Positions 13,757 to 20,433 are shown, counted from the stretch's first letter. The stretch: 21,390 nt of DNA from a virus (IMGVR_UViG_3300025628_000014:1-21390); one strand, 5' to 3'. The notes: generated from the sequence alone by a model not told the origin. Translations and numbers: made by a program.

Positions 13757-14534
13757 GAAAAGTAAACAGAGTGTTAAGTCAATAGCATTAACAGCAGATT
13801 GGCACGTAGGTAGTATGACAGGACTATCTGCAATCCCTAAGAATGATACACAAAAGGCATTACTAAGTAAGTTTAAAGAATGTATTAGTATGTATGGTAA
13901 GCCTGATATGTTAATTATTAATGGGGATGCTACTGATGGGGATCAGCGTAAGTCAGGTGGTGTAGGCCTATCCGAAGCTGATCTTAGAGAACAAGAAAAG
14001 GACGTAGTAGCACTCATTAAACTATGGAAACCTAAAGAAGTATTTTTAGTGAGTGGTACTGCTTACCACGTAGGACTAATATCTAGTGAACAAAGAATAG
14101 CTGATACTCTTAATGATTATTGTAATATAAAGGCCACATATATACGTAAATTAAACTTAATTATCAATAATTGGTTTAGATTTCAAGCTAGGCACTTTAT
14201 AGGCTCATCCAATAACCCAGCAGGTAGGGCTACAGCAGCAGGTAGAGCCAATATGTGGGAAATATTAAATGCTTACCAATCAGGAGATAAAGCAGCAGAT
14301 TTATCAGTATTTGCTCACGTACATTACTATGATTTACACCAATCAGCATTTGGCACCACTATGGTATTACCATGTTTCCAAGCATACGGTACACCCTATG
14401 GTGATGAGAAGTGTAGTGGCCATATAGACATAGGTATGGTAAACCTAATAGTAGGTAAAACAGAGAAAGAAGGTTGGTCATGGTCAAAACAACTGTACTC
14501 GGCAAAAATAAAGTCACGAAACCTAAAACGATAG
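13749..14534 (+). CDS. Calcineurin-like metallophosphoesterase
   Basis: The 261-aa protein carries the metal-binding motifs of the superfamily: Asp17-x-His19 (TADWHVGS), Gly-Asp60-x2-Asp63 (INGDATDG), GTAYHV with His107 in place of the usual GNHE, His149 (QARHF), and His190-x-His192 (FAHVHYY, the GHxH motif with Ala). The set suffices for a two-metal phosphodiesterase, though the missing Asn of GNH may lower activity or change specificity. Relatives in phages act as nucleases of the SbcD/Mre11 type or as nucleotide phosphatases; the short length with no capping domain does not decide. The ATG follows GAAGGGATATATTT. Confidence 0.85.
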   Translation: MSKKSKQSVKSIALTADWHVGSMTGLSAIPKNDTQKALLSKFKECISMYGKPDMLIINGDATDGDQRKSGGVGLSEADLREQEKDVVALIKLWKPKEVFLVSGTAYHVGLISSEQRIADTLNDYCNIKATYIRKLNLIINNWFRFQARHFIGSSNNPAGRATAAGRANMWEILNAYQSGDKAADLSVFAHVHYYDLHQSAFGTTMVLPCFQAYGTPYGDEKCSGHIDIGMVNLIVGKTEKEGWSWSKQLYSAKIKSRNLKR

Positions 14535-14737
14535 AAGTATCTTGGGAAGACCTTTTAGAAACCACTAAAGAAGTACCCAAAGACTATAGGAGTATTAAAG
14601 AAATTAGTAAAGAAGCAGGATTAAGCCAATCAGCTACAAGAATAAAACTAGCTAAGTTACTTGAACAAGGACTAGTAAAGAAAATAGTACGTTGTAATAC
14701 AGCTTATTATACATTAAAGATAGGTAAATCTGAATAA
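14480..14737 (+). CDS. Winged-helix DNA-binding protein (85 aa)
   Basis: Residues about 35-80 form a helix-turn-helix with wing: RSIKEISKEAGLSQSATRIK, LLEQGLVKKIV, TAYYTLKIG. This is the MarR/ArsR-like layout of a small transcription factor or DNA organiser. I start at the ATG at 14480 with AAGG 6 nt upstream, rather than a TTG two codons earlier. The start lies 55 nt inside the metallophosphoesterase gene in another frame. It may regulate this operon; no target can be shown here. Confidence 0.72.
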   Translation: MVKTTVLGKNKVTKPKTIEVSWEDLLETTKEVPKDYRSIKEISKEAGLSQSATRIKLAKLLEQGLVKKIVRCNTAYYTLKIGKSE

Positions 14738-14763
14738 AAGGAAATACATTAAGGACAAACAAT

Positions 14764-15174
14764 ATGAAAATACAGCCTATTAAAGACCCAGAGTATATAG
14801 CTTACATAGAAAGCTTACCATGTACGGTATGTGGACATATATCTGGAGGTAATAGGAAGATATACAATGAATACCTTGATAAGTATACTTATAAGCCCTG
14901 TAAGAATACAGCACACCACGTAGATATAAAAATGACTAGAACTAAGAATGACCATAGAGTATTACCTATGTGTAGTCACTATGTAGTAAGTGGTAAAGGT
15001 ACTAATGATTGTCACTTAATGGAACATTCCTCTGGTGGTAATAAAAGTAAAGAATATAGACAAGCTCAGGTAGAATTAGCTGATAAGTATTATCAAGAAT
15101 TTTGTAATTTAAACGACATAGAGGCAGGAGTAGCCCCTGAGGATTCATGGGAGTTTGAAAATGAAGACCTATAA
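14764..15174 (+). CDS. HNH-like zinc-binding nuclease candidate
   Basis: The 136-aa product has CTVCG (residues 20-24), a second Cys in YKPCKNTAHHVDIK, then KNDHRVLPMCSHYV and CHLMEHSSG. The order C..C, AHH, D..LP.C..H, H is that of phage HNH/Ref-type nucleases, in which AHH supplies the catalytic His and the Cys residues hold a structural zinc. The Asn of classical HNH is not clearly placed, so activity is not certain. The ribosome-binding site is AAGGA, about 10 nt from the ATG. Its place among replication and recombination genes suits a RecA-associated nuclease. Confidence 0.7.
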   Translation: MKIQPIKDPEYIAYIESLPCTVCGHISGGNRKIYNEYLDKYTYKPCKNTAHHVDIKMTRTKNDHRVLPMCSHYVVSGKGTNDCHLMEHSSGGNKSKEYRQAQVELADKYYQEFCNLNDIEAGVAPEDSWEFENEDL

Positions 15175-15403
15175 ACTAACTAAAAAGCAAATAAAACAAT
15201 TAGAGAAGCAAGAATATAAAATGCTCCTCAAACACCCCGCTATTAACCTAATATATTGCTACCCACATACTAAGCAATACAAACTACTAACATTACTAAG
15301 TGAACTAATAGGTGAAACATTTGATGATGGATACAATACAGCAATATGTGAAATACGCAATAAATTAGATAAATTGGATAGTACATTGAAAGAGGTATTT
15401 TAA
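15161..15403 (+). CDS. Small basic helical protein (80 aa)
   Basis: The frame starts at the ATG at 15161, with GGGAG 7 nt upstream inside the previous gene, and ends in a TAATG junction with the next. The product begins MKTYKLTKKQIKQLEKQEYK, strongly basic, then has a hydrophobic middle (INLIYCYPH) and a helix with GYNTAICEIRNKLDKL. No family recognised. Operon packing supports it. Confidence 0.7.
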   Translation: MKTYKLTKKQIKQLEKQEYKMLLKHPAINLIYCYPHTKQYKLLTLLSELIGETFDDGYNTAICEIRNKLDKLDSTLKEVF

Positions 15404-15774
15404 TGCCAGTACAAGCTATATACATAGATGTTGATCTTACCCTAATAGATGCTGATGGTAAAGTATATCCTGGGGTAGCAGCAGCATTACAACGATATAG
15501 GCGTATGTATAGCCTTATGGTATGTTGGAGCCACACTGGAGGTCCCTACGCTAAAAAGACATGTACTGATAATAAACTAGACCAGTATTTTGACCTATTT
15601 CTCCATAAACCAGATATCATAATAGATGATGATCCCCAATTCTTACTAAAGTATGCACACATACTTAAAGTAGATAATAAAGCATGGTGGTTAGAAGCTA
15701 TGACTAGATTATACGGTAAAAAGGTTGATACTAAAGTACAAGCAAAGTTAGTAAATAAGAGGGGGAGAAAATAA
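15403..15774 (+). CDS. Phage HAD-like hydrolase
   Basis: The 123-aa protein shows compact haloacid-dehalogenase motifs: DVDLTL (Asp9, Asp11, Thr13; motif I), CWSHTGG (Ser43; motif II), a Lys-rich stretch after it, and DIIIDDDP (motif IV). With no cap domain it is likely to act on large substrates or nucleotides, as other short phage HADs do (5'-nucleotidase or polynucleotide phosphatase roles are known). It sits before the Nmad1-like gene, so a job in nucleotide metabolism is reasonable. The ATG overlaps the previous TAA. Confidence 0.8.
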   Translation: MPVQAIYIDVDLTLIDADGKVYPGVAAALQRYRRMYSLMVCWSHTGGPYAKKTCTDNKLDQYFDLFLHKPDIIIDDDPQFLLKYAHILKVDNKAWWLEAMTRLYGKKVDTKVQAKLVNKRGRK

Positions 15775-16101
15775 ATGGATATATACCAGGAGGTATCTAA
15801 AGAACAACTATTAGAACTATTTGATCTATTCAATGAACAGAATAGAGGTATTTTAGAAAGAAAAGGTAATGATTACTCAGGAGGTAATGATAGACTTAGA
15901 AATTTCAAAGCATCTAAAATCGTTAAGGTTAAACCAGAATATGGAATACTAGTACGTATTATTGATAAGATTACTAGAATTTCTGAGCTACTTGAACACG
16001 ATGCTATGGTTAAGACTGAAAGTATTGAAGATACAATCAGTGACATGTCAAATTATATATTTCTTCTATATGCTCTTATTAAGAGTAAGGGAAACAAATG
16101 A
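15775..16101 (+). CDS. Nmad1/DUF1599-type nucleotide-metabolism protein
   Basis: The 108-aa product has the pattern I associate with this family: RKGNDYSGGNDRLRNFK (residues 29-45), then PEYGILVRIIDKITRISELL (about 54-73) and ESIEDTISDMSNYIFLL (about 82-98). The helical fold resembles MazG/dUTPase-type pyrophosphohydrolases, with the acidic residues of ESIEDT and the DK..R helix as likely metal and nucleotide contacts. Members are common in phages and have been linked to modified-base pathways. It probably cleans or supplies dNTPs for the polymerase downstream. It starts 1 nt after the HAD stop and overlaps the next gene by 4 nt. Confidence 0.78.
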   Translation: MDIYQEVSKEQLLELFDLFNEQNRGILERKGNDYSGGNDRLRNFKASKIVKVKPEYGILVRIIDKITRISELLEHDAMVKTESIEDTISDMSNYIFLLYALIKSKGNK

Positions 16102-16454
16102 AATATAAACTAGACAATAAGACATTACAATACTTTAAAGATCGTTGTGAGTATTGGAAACATTTACTATGCGTACAATATGGTGTAAGCTATGCCTGGA
16201 CTAAAAATAATACCGTAGAGGCCAGTGTATCATACGATACCTCAAGCCGTACAGCCACAATATACTTAGCTAGAAAATGGGAACTAAAACCCACTAATAA
16301 GGATTTAGACATTGCAGCATTGCATGAGATATGCCATTTACTATTAGCACCCATATTTGAGATTTGTGATAGGTATTACAATAAAGATTACTTAATAAAT
16401 ATAGAACATAGTATTGTAACAGGACTTGAAAACATAATAGGGAGGAAAATATGA
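16098..16454 (+). CDS. HExxH metalloprotease-like protein
   Basis: The 118-aa product holds the zinc-binding HEICH at residues 76-80 (IAALHEICHLLLAPIFEIC), preceded by strand SRTATIYLARKWELKP typical of small phage metallopeptidase-fold proteins. A third ligand could be an acidic residue in the following helix. It differs from the SprT-like protein in lacking a zinc ribbon. The ATG overlaps the previous stop (ATGA). Substrate unknown; it could be a structural rather than catalytic relative of ImmA-like peptidases. Confidence 0.72.
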   Translation: MKYKLDNKTLQYFKDRCEYWKHLLCVQYGVSYAWTKNNTVEASVSYDTSSRTATIYLARKWELKPTNKDLDIAALHEICHLLLAPIFEICDRYYNKDYLINIEHSIVTGLENIIGRKI

Positions 16455-16675
16455 TAGCATTCGGTAATAAGGTAGACATGATGGACTTTTTTAAGTTTGT
16501 ACTCAAACGACTAGAAAAGGACTTAGGAGAATCAGCATTTGAAGTAAACCTATCAATAATGCCAGTAGATAAGTCCAACCTACAAGTAGTATATGATTCA
16601 TTCCAAGCTTATCAGAAATCAAAGAAGAACGTAATACAATCAAGCTATACACCAGGACTAGATATAAATACATAA
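16451..16675 (+). CDS. Small hypothetical protein (74 aa)
   Basis: The ATG overlaps the previous TGA behind GGGAGGAAAAT, a strong ribosome-binding site. The product has a helix DMMDFFKFVLKRLEKDLG followed by an FEVNLSIMPV strand and ends in a Ser/Thr-rich tail. No family recognised. It closes the first stretch of the rightward operon, before an 80-bp gap. Confidence 0.68.
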   Translation: MIAFGNKVDMMDFFKFVLKRLEKDLGESAFEVNLSIMPVDKSNLQVVYDSFQAYQKSKKNVIQSSYTPGLDINT

Positions 16676-16685
16676 AGAGCAATAG

Positions 16686-16737
16686 TATCAAAATATGTTA
16701 GAACAGTCACAATATAACTATCAAAATTTGATACAAT
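16686..16737 (+). promoter_or_regulatory. Candidate operator and extended -10 promoter
   Basis: TATCAAAAT is repeated directly at 16686-16694 and 16719-16727, 33 bp apart (about three helical turns). The second copy is part of an inverted repeat TATCAAA-A-TTTGATA (16719-16733). TGATACAAT at its right end is an extended -10 (16732-16737), but no -35 matches at 16-19 bp. The layout suggests a regulated promoter for the 73-aa and sigma-like genes downstream. Confidence 0.45.
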
Positions 16738-16755
16738 AAGGGAGAGGACTACAAT

Positions 16756-16977
16756 ATGGATGATGATCCTAAACGAATACCAGCCATATGTAAATTACTC
16801 GAAGAGGCCTGGTTAAAGGTACCAGAACAAAGATTTGGCCAATTCTTATCTAATTACGTATATGGACACCATGTAGACATATTCTATAAATGGGATAAAC
16901 ATGTATTAGAAATGTTAGAGGTTATATTACATAAAGGTAAACATGCCCCCAAAGCTACTAGAAAGAGGAAGAAGTGA
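16756..16977 (+). CDS. Small conserved phage protein (73 aa), DPKRIP type
   Basis: The sequence DPKRIPAICKLLEEAWLKVP then RFGQFLSNYVYG and DIFYKWD matches a widespread short protein of phages and bacteria (DP.RI..I..LLE..W...P.lRfgQl..N...d.FY..D), which has no agreed function. The C-terminus is very basic (HAPKATRKRKK). The ATG follows GGGAGAGGACTACAAT. Its TGA overlaps the GTG start of the next gene. Confidence 0.8.
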   Translation: MDDDPKRIPAICKLLEEAWLKVPEQRFGQFLSNYVYGHHVDIFYKWDKHVLEMLEVILHKGKHAPKATRKRKK

Positions 16978-17441
16978 ACATAGAACAATACATATCAACA
17001 CCCGAAGTTAAAAAGATACTATACTATTGGAGAAGAAGATATAGTACTAACTGTACATTATACACCAAAGAAGAACTATTAGCAGAAGCATACTTAGGAG
17101 CTTGGGAAACAATCTTAAAGTACCATTCTAAGCCCTTCCAAGAGCTATTAAAGCTCATATCCCTAGGTGTCAAGTGGAAACTATGCAACTACATATCTAA
17201 ACAATCTACCTGGAAGCTAATAAGTGTTACAGAACACATTGAAGAAAAGGGACATTCTAATAATATAGAGGGTAATATTTATGTTAAAGGTAAATTAGAT
17301 AGTTTAGATATCAAAGAGAAGTTAATAGTTACTAAGACATTAAAGGGATACACTATGCCAGAGATAGGTAAATCCCTAAATATATCTAAACAACGAGTAT
17401 TCCAATTACTTAGAAAGTGTGGTAAAGATGAAGATAGATAG
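16974..17441 (+). CDS. Sigma factor-like protein with C-terminal HTH
   Basis: The 155-aa product looks like a small sigma-70/ECF-type protein. A region 2-like part holds YTKEELLAEAYLGAWETILK (residues 31-50) and ISLGVKWKLCNYISKQ (about 62-77). The C-terminal LKGYTMPEIGKSLNISKQRV (about 123-142) is a region 4-type helix-turn-helix. The linker is short and Lys-rich. The -10 helix is degenerate next to the leftward sigma factor, so an anti-termination or DNA-binding role is also possible. The start is a GTG, chosen because AGAGGAAGAA lies just upstream and no ATG follows soon. Confidence 0.7.
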   Translation: MNIEQYISTPEVKKILYYWRRRYSTNCTLYTKEELLAEAYLGAWETILKYHSKPFQELLKLISLGVKWKLCNYISKQSTWKLISVTEHIEEKGHSNNIEGNIYVKGKLDSLDIKEKLIVTKTLKGYTMPEIGKSLNISKQRVFQLLRKCGKDEDR

Positions 17442-17547
17442 AATAGGATTACCAGTAGTATCTATACTACCATACCTAGGTTATGATTATAGACACAATG
17501 TATGGTACGTAGCATGGCTCACATGGCAATTTGCAATAGCTATATAA
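17428..17547 (+). CDS. Tiny Trp-rich protein (39 aa)
   Basis: The ATG lies 14 nt inside the end of the sigma-like gene. The 39-aa product has PVVSILPYLGYDYRHNVWYV then AWLTWQFAIAI. Short phage proteins of the form GYD...VW.VAWL are familiar to me as unannotated genes. Its ribosome-binding site (GGTAAAG) is weak. It may be translationally coupled. Confidence 0.5.
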   Translation: MKIDRIGLPVVSILPYLGYDYRHNVWYVAWLTWQFAIAI

Positions 17548-17563
17548 GGTAACTAGGTACATT

Positions 17564-17580
17564 ACCCCTATTTAGGGGGT
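17564..17580 (+). other. Short CCCCTA/TAGGGG hairpin in an 77-bp gap
   Basis: CCCCTATTTAGGGG can form a compact stem of five or six pairs. No U-tract follows (GTGATCGTTC), so it is not a standard terminator. It could slow transcription or protect mRNA ahead of the 131-aa gene. Confidence 0.3.
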
Positions 17581-17624
17581 GATCGTTCAATACAGGACAT
17601 CCTAGAGCGTTTGGGGGGTATATA

Positions 17625-18020
17625 ATGAATAATAAGGAATATGCTGATGCATTGAGAGAGATTGCACAATTCTATGAAGATAATCCCACATTTGTACAGG
17701 CATCTAAGATATTTGAGATATTTGGAGTCAGTGGTAAGGAGGATTTTGTTAAAGCTGCAAAAATGTTGGGTAAATGTAAAAAGGTATATGTAGATAGTAT
17801 GGCACATTTAGATCGTGATTTTGGGGGTATAGTATTGAGGGTCGTAGAATTTAGGGTTAATGTCTGTACAAAAACGGTAGTAGGTAGAAAGAAAGTAATT
17901 AGAAAGGTACCCGTAGGGTACGAAGAAAGGGAAGTTGAAGAAGATATTGTAGAGTGGGATTGTGGTGAATCATTGCTTAAAAGGGCTAAAGAACATGCTA
18001 AGGAAAAATTTAATGACTAA
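17625..18020 (+). CDS. Conserved-looking phage protein before DNA polymerase (131 aa)
   Basis: The ATG has a G-run site (TTGGGGGGTATA). A helical N-terminus (YADALREIAQFYEDNP) is followed by a beta-rich part with VEFRVNVCTKTVVGRKKVI. The end is VEWDCGESLLKRAKEH, where the WDC..SLL motif recurs in small phage proteins I have seen annotated as hypothetical. It overlaps polA by 8 nt. Role unknown; placement suggests replication. Confidence 0.72.
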   Translation: MNNKEYADALREIAQFYEDNPTFVQASKIFEIFGVSGKEDFVKAAKMLGKCKKVYVDSMAHLDRDFGGIVLRVVEFRVNVCTKTVVGRKKVIRKVPVGYEEREVEEDIVEWDCGESLLKRAKEHAKEKFND

Positions 18021-19794
18021 GTATATGGCTATAGACATAGAGACTACTGGCCTAGATTGGACTAGGTGTGGTATAGTAGGTATAGGGTCTTATTCTAAAG
18101 AGGATAAGGTAATAGGCTTTAGTAAGGAGCTACCTGATCTTGAGGGCTATGAGACTATTATGCACAATGGTTCTTTCGACGTAAAGGTAGCTAAAAAAGC
18201 AGGTATTGAAATACCCTACGATCATGATACTATTTTAATGGCTAGTTTAGTACAGTTTGCAGAGAATGTAAAACAATCATATAGGGATGAGTTTAATGAA
18301 CGTAAATTGAAAGATTCTTTAGCTTTAGATAATTTAGCTATTAGGGACTTAGGTATTAAGTGTAGTTGGAAGATAGATTGGGATAAGGAACATCCTGAAT
18401 ATGAAGAGATTAGGGAACATTGTTTAATGGACTGTAGGGTAACTTACTATCTCTTTGAATACTATAAAGAGAAATTAGTAAAATATGGATTATGGAATTA
18501 CTACACTAAACTCTTAATGCCATTAGCTAGATTATTAGTAGATGTAGAATGTAATGGCATACGGTTAGATGTTAATAAGCTATCAGAAATGAAAATTGAA
18601 TATAAGAATAGGTTAGATAAATGGTCCGGTACTTTCCATGAGGATAATAAAGAAGCGTTAGCAATAGTAATTAAATACTTAAAACAAGATAAGATAGATA
18701 AATGTAAGCCTGGAAAGAAAGAAGAAACATTAGAGAATAGGAGACAAAAGGTAAGAGATAGTGTAATAGTATTCAATCCTAATAGTTCTATACATATGAC
18801 TAAATTATTAAAGCTTAAAGGGATATCTCTTGTAGATAGGAATGGTAAGCATACTACAGCATCTAAGCTACTTTATAGATATAAGCATGATAAGATTATA
18901 GGACAAATAATAGATTTTAAAAAGACACGTAAGATATATAAAGACTTCCTATGTAAATGGGATGATTTGAGGATTAATGATATTTTACATACCAACTTTA
19001 GACTATGGGCCACGAGGACTGGACGTTTATCAAGTGCCGAACCCAACCTTCAACAAGTCCCCAAAGGAAGCGATATCAGAGGATTGTTTATACCTCGGAA
19101 CAATATGGTATTCACAGTGGCAGATGCTAAACAACTTGAAGCTAGGTTGGCAGCCTTTTATTCTAACGAAGAAGGGCTTATTCAAGCATTTAAAGAAGGC
19201 GTTGATGTATATAGTCAAATTGCTAAAGACTTAATGGACATACCAGTAACAGTAGCTCAGGTAAAGACTAGCTATCCCAAAGAAAGACAGGTAGGCAAAC
19301 AACTATTCCTTGCTTCCATCTATGGACAAGGTAGTAAAAGTCTACACTATATATTGACTAAAGAACACCAAATAGATATATCATTGGATGAGTGTAAAAA
19401 GTATAAAAGAATCTTTAATAAGACTTACTCCAAACTTAAATTATTTTCTGAGAAGCTAAAGGAAGAAGCAGAATACAATGGCTTTATTACTACATGGTTC
19501 GGTAGAAAGATATTTATACCACATGATAAAAGCTATAAAGCTATTAATTCTTATGTACAAGGATCAGGTAGTGACATAATAGGATTTAGTCAGTTAAATA
19601 TCGTACCGAACTTACCGAATCAAGCTAAGTTATTACTCTTAGTCCATGATGAGATTTTAATCGAAAGTCTCCCAGAAGATGTAGAAGCTATCAAAGCTCT
19701 AATACATAAATATATGGAAAAGAGTATATTAGATAAATATGGTATCTATATGGAAATGGAAATAAAAACTGGAATGTCATGGGGAGTGAAATAG
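18013..19794 (+). CDS. polA: Family A DNA polymerase with 3'-5' exonuclease domain
   Basis: The replicative polymerase, 593 aa, without a 5'-nuclease domain, as in T7-like enzymes. Exo I is IDIETTG (Asp8, Glu10), Exo II HNGSFD (Asp57), Exo III HCLMD (Asp140, with His136 where Tyr is usual). Polymerase motifs follow: TGRLSSAEPNLQQVP, motif A VADAKQLEAR (Asp371), motif B RQVGKQLFLASIYG (Arg425, Lys429, Tyr437), motif C VHDE (His545, Asp546). The residue equivalent to Phe762 of E. coli Pol I is Leu433. I start at the ATG at 18013, behind AAGGAAAAATTTA, rather than 17 codons upstream. A diverged copy of this gene's 3' end lies about 115 bp downstream. Confidence 0.93.
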   Translation: MTKYMAIDIETTGLDWTRCGIVGIGSYSKEDKVIGFSKELPDLEGYETIMHNGSFDVKVAKKAGIEIPYDHDTILMASLVQFAENVKQSYRDEFNERKLKDSLALDNLAIRDLGIKCSWKIDWDKEHPEYEEIREHCLMDCRVTYYLFEYYKEKLVKYGLWNYYTKLLMPLARLLVDVECNGIRLDVNKLSEMKIEYKNRLDKWSGTFHEDNKEALAIVIKYLKQDKIDKCKPGKKEETLENRRQKVRDSVIVFNPNSSIHMTKLLKLKGISLVDRNGKHTTASKLLYRYKHDKIIGQIIDFKKTRKIYKDFLCKWDDLRINDILHTNFRLWATRTGRLSSAEPNLQQVPKGSDIRGLFIPRNNMVFTVADAKQLEARLAAFYSNEEGLIQAFKEGVDVYSQIAKDLMDIPVTVAQVKTSYPKERQVGKQLFLASIYGQGSKSLHYILTKEHQIDISLDECKKYKRIFNKTYSKLKLFSEKLKEEAEYNGFITTWFGRKIFIPHDKSYKAINSYVQGSGSDIIGFSQLNIVPNLPNQAKLLLLVHDEILIESLPEDVEAIKALIHKYMEKSILDKYGIYMEMEIKTGMSWGVK

Positions 19795-19884
19795 GTGTCA
19801 AATAAGGACATACAAAAACGAAGAGAGTATGCTAAAGCATACCGTAGCCATACTAAACTACATTGGGGACCAGATAGCAGGTAG
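19795..19884 (+). CDS. Possible tiny basic protein (29 aa)
   Basis: A GTG directly after the polA stop, with GGGGAG about 7 nt upstream, opens 29 codons to a TAG. The product (SNKDIQKRREYAKAYRSHTK, then LHWGPDSR) is basic and helical. It lies between the polA end and the duplicated polA tail, so it may belong to an inserted segment. Could be chance. Confidence 0.4.
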   Translation: MSNKDIQKRREYAKAYRSHTKLHWGPDSR

Positions 19885-19914
19885 TTGACAAAAAATATAA
19901 AATAGTGGTACAAT
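19885..19914 (+). promoter_or_regulatory. Promoter for the recA-proximal genes
   Basis: TTGACA (19885-19890), an 18-nt spacer, TACAAT (19909-19914) and a TGG extension. Start is expected near 19,921. It would serve the two small genes and recA. The -10 lies at the left end of the polA-tail remnant. Confidence 0.72.
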
Positions 19915-19985
19915 CTATTGAAGACAAATACGGTATATTAATGGATATGGATATTAAGGTAGGGGATAATTGGGGGATCAAATGA
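19911..19985 (+). pseudogene. Remnant of a second polA 3' end
   Basis: Read from 19911, 24 codons and a TGA encode QSIEDKYGILMDMDIKVGDN then WGIK. The intact polA ends KSILDKYGIYMEMEIKTGMS then WGVK. Fifteen of 24 residues are identical with no gap, and both end at a stop. It has no upstream polymerase body and no start codon that would make sense, so it is a leftover tail. Its last codons now provide the Shine-Dalgarno (TTGGGGGATC) of the next gene. Confidence 0.85.
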
Positions 19986-20194
19986 GTAAATCAAATGGAG
20001 GACCAGCATTTGCTTGTGCAGCAGAGAATGGGTACCAAGAAGGCATGACGCTCTGGGATTATTATGCTGCACAGGCTTTAAGTAGTTTTGTGGTTACTCC
20101 AAGTTGTGACAGTGGGAATGAGGTAGAAGCAGTACAGGCTGCATGTATAATGGCGGATGAGATGATTAAAGAAAGAGAAAAGAGGTTTAAATGA
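19982..20194 (+). CDS. Small conserved phage protein (70 aa), GGPAF/GMTLWDYYAAQA type
   Basis: The sequence NGGPAFACAAENG, then QEGMTLWDYYAAQALSSFVV and later ACIMADEMIKERE matches a very common phage protein (GGPAFP...GMtlRDYfAaqaL......A..iAd.ml..R) with no known function. Here the usual Pro and Arg are replaced (AFA, LWDY). I start at the ATG at 19982, 5 nt after GGGGGAT, not at a TTG four codons earlier. Its TGA is coupled to the next ATG. Confidence 0.8.
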   Translation: MSKSNGGPAFACAAENGYQEGMTLWDYYAAQALSSFVVTPSCDSGNEVEAVQAACIMADEMIKEREKRFK

Positions 20195-20433
20195 ATATAT
20201 ATAGAGACATTGAAGTAGGGCATAAATGGTATTTCGTTGAAGCAGTTGTATGTAAGTACATCGAAGACTTTGGACATGACTATGATGGTAATAGGGGGAT
20301 AAGTAGAAATGCTGTAGAATTGGATGATTGTAAAGTATTTGATGAAAATGATAATGATGTAACAGATACTATTTATCCACTAATTGAGAATGATATAATG
20401 GAATGGGTAGCTACCTATGAATACGAGGGATAA
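20191..20433 (+). CDS. Small acidic hypothetical protein (80 aa)
   Basis: The ATG overlaps the previous stop (ATGA) behind AGAGG. The product has DIEVGHKWYFVEAVVCKYIE, many Asp and Glu (DDCKVFDENDNDVTD) and ends EWVATYEYEG. It is probably a small beta-sheet protein. No family recognised; operon packing and the ribosome-binding site support it. Confidence 0.68.
   Translation: MNIYRDIEVGHKWYFVEAVVCKYIEDFGHDYDGNRGISRNAVELDDCKVFDENDNDVTDTIYPLIENDIMEWVATYEYEG

Noticed and set aside
17581-17620. GTTCAATAC as a possible tRNA T-loop
   Set aside because: No matching T-stem, anticodon arm or acceptor stem can be drawn around it.
19795-19910. Homing endonuclease or intron at the polA 3' end
   Set aside because: The 115-bp interval has no endonuclease motif and intact polA is uninterrupted. 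Only a past event can be suggested.
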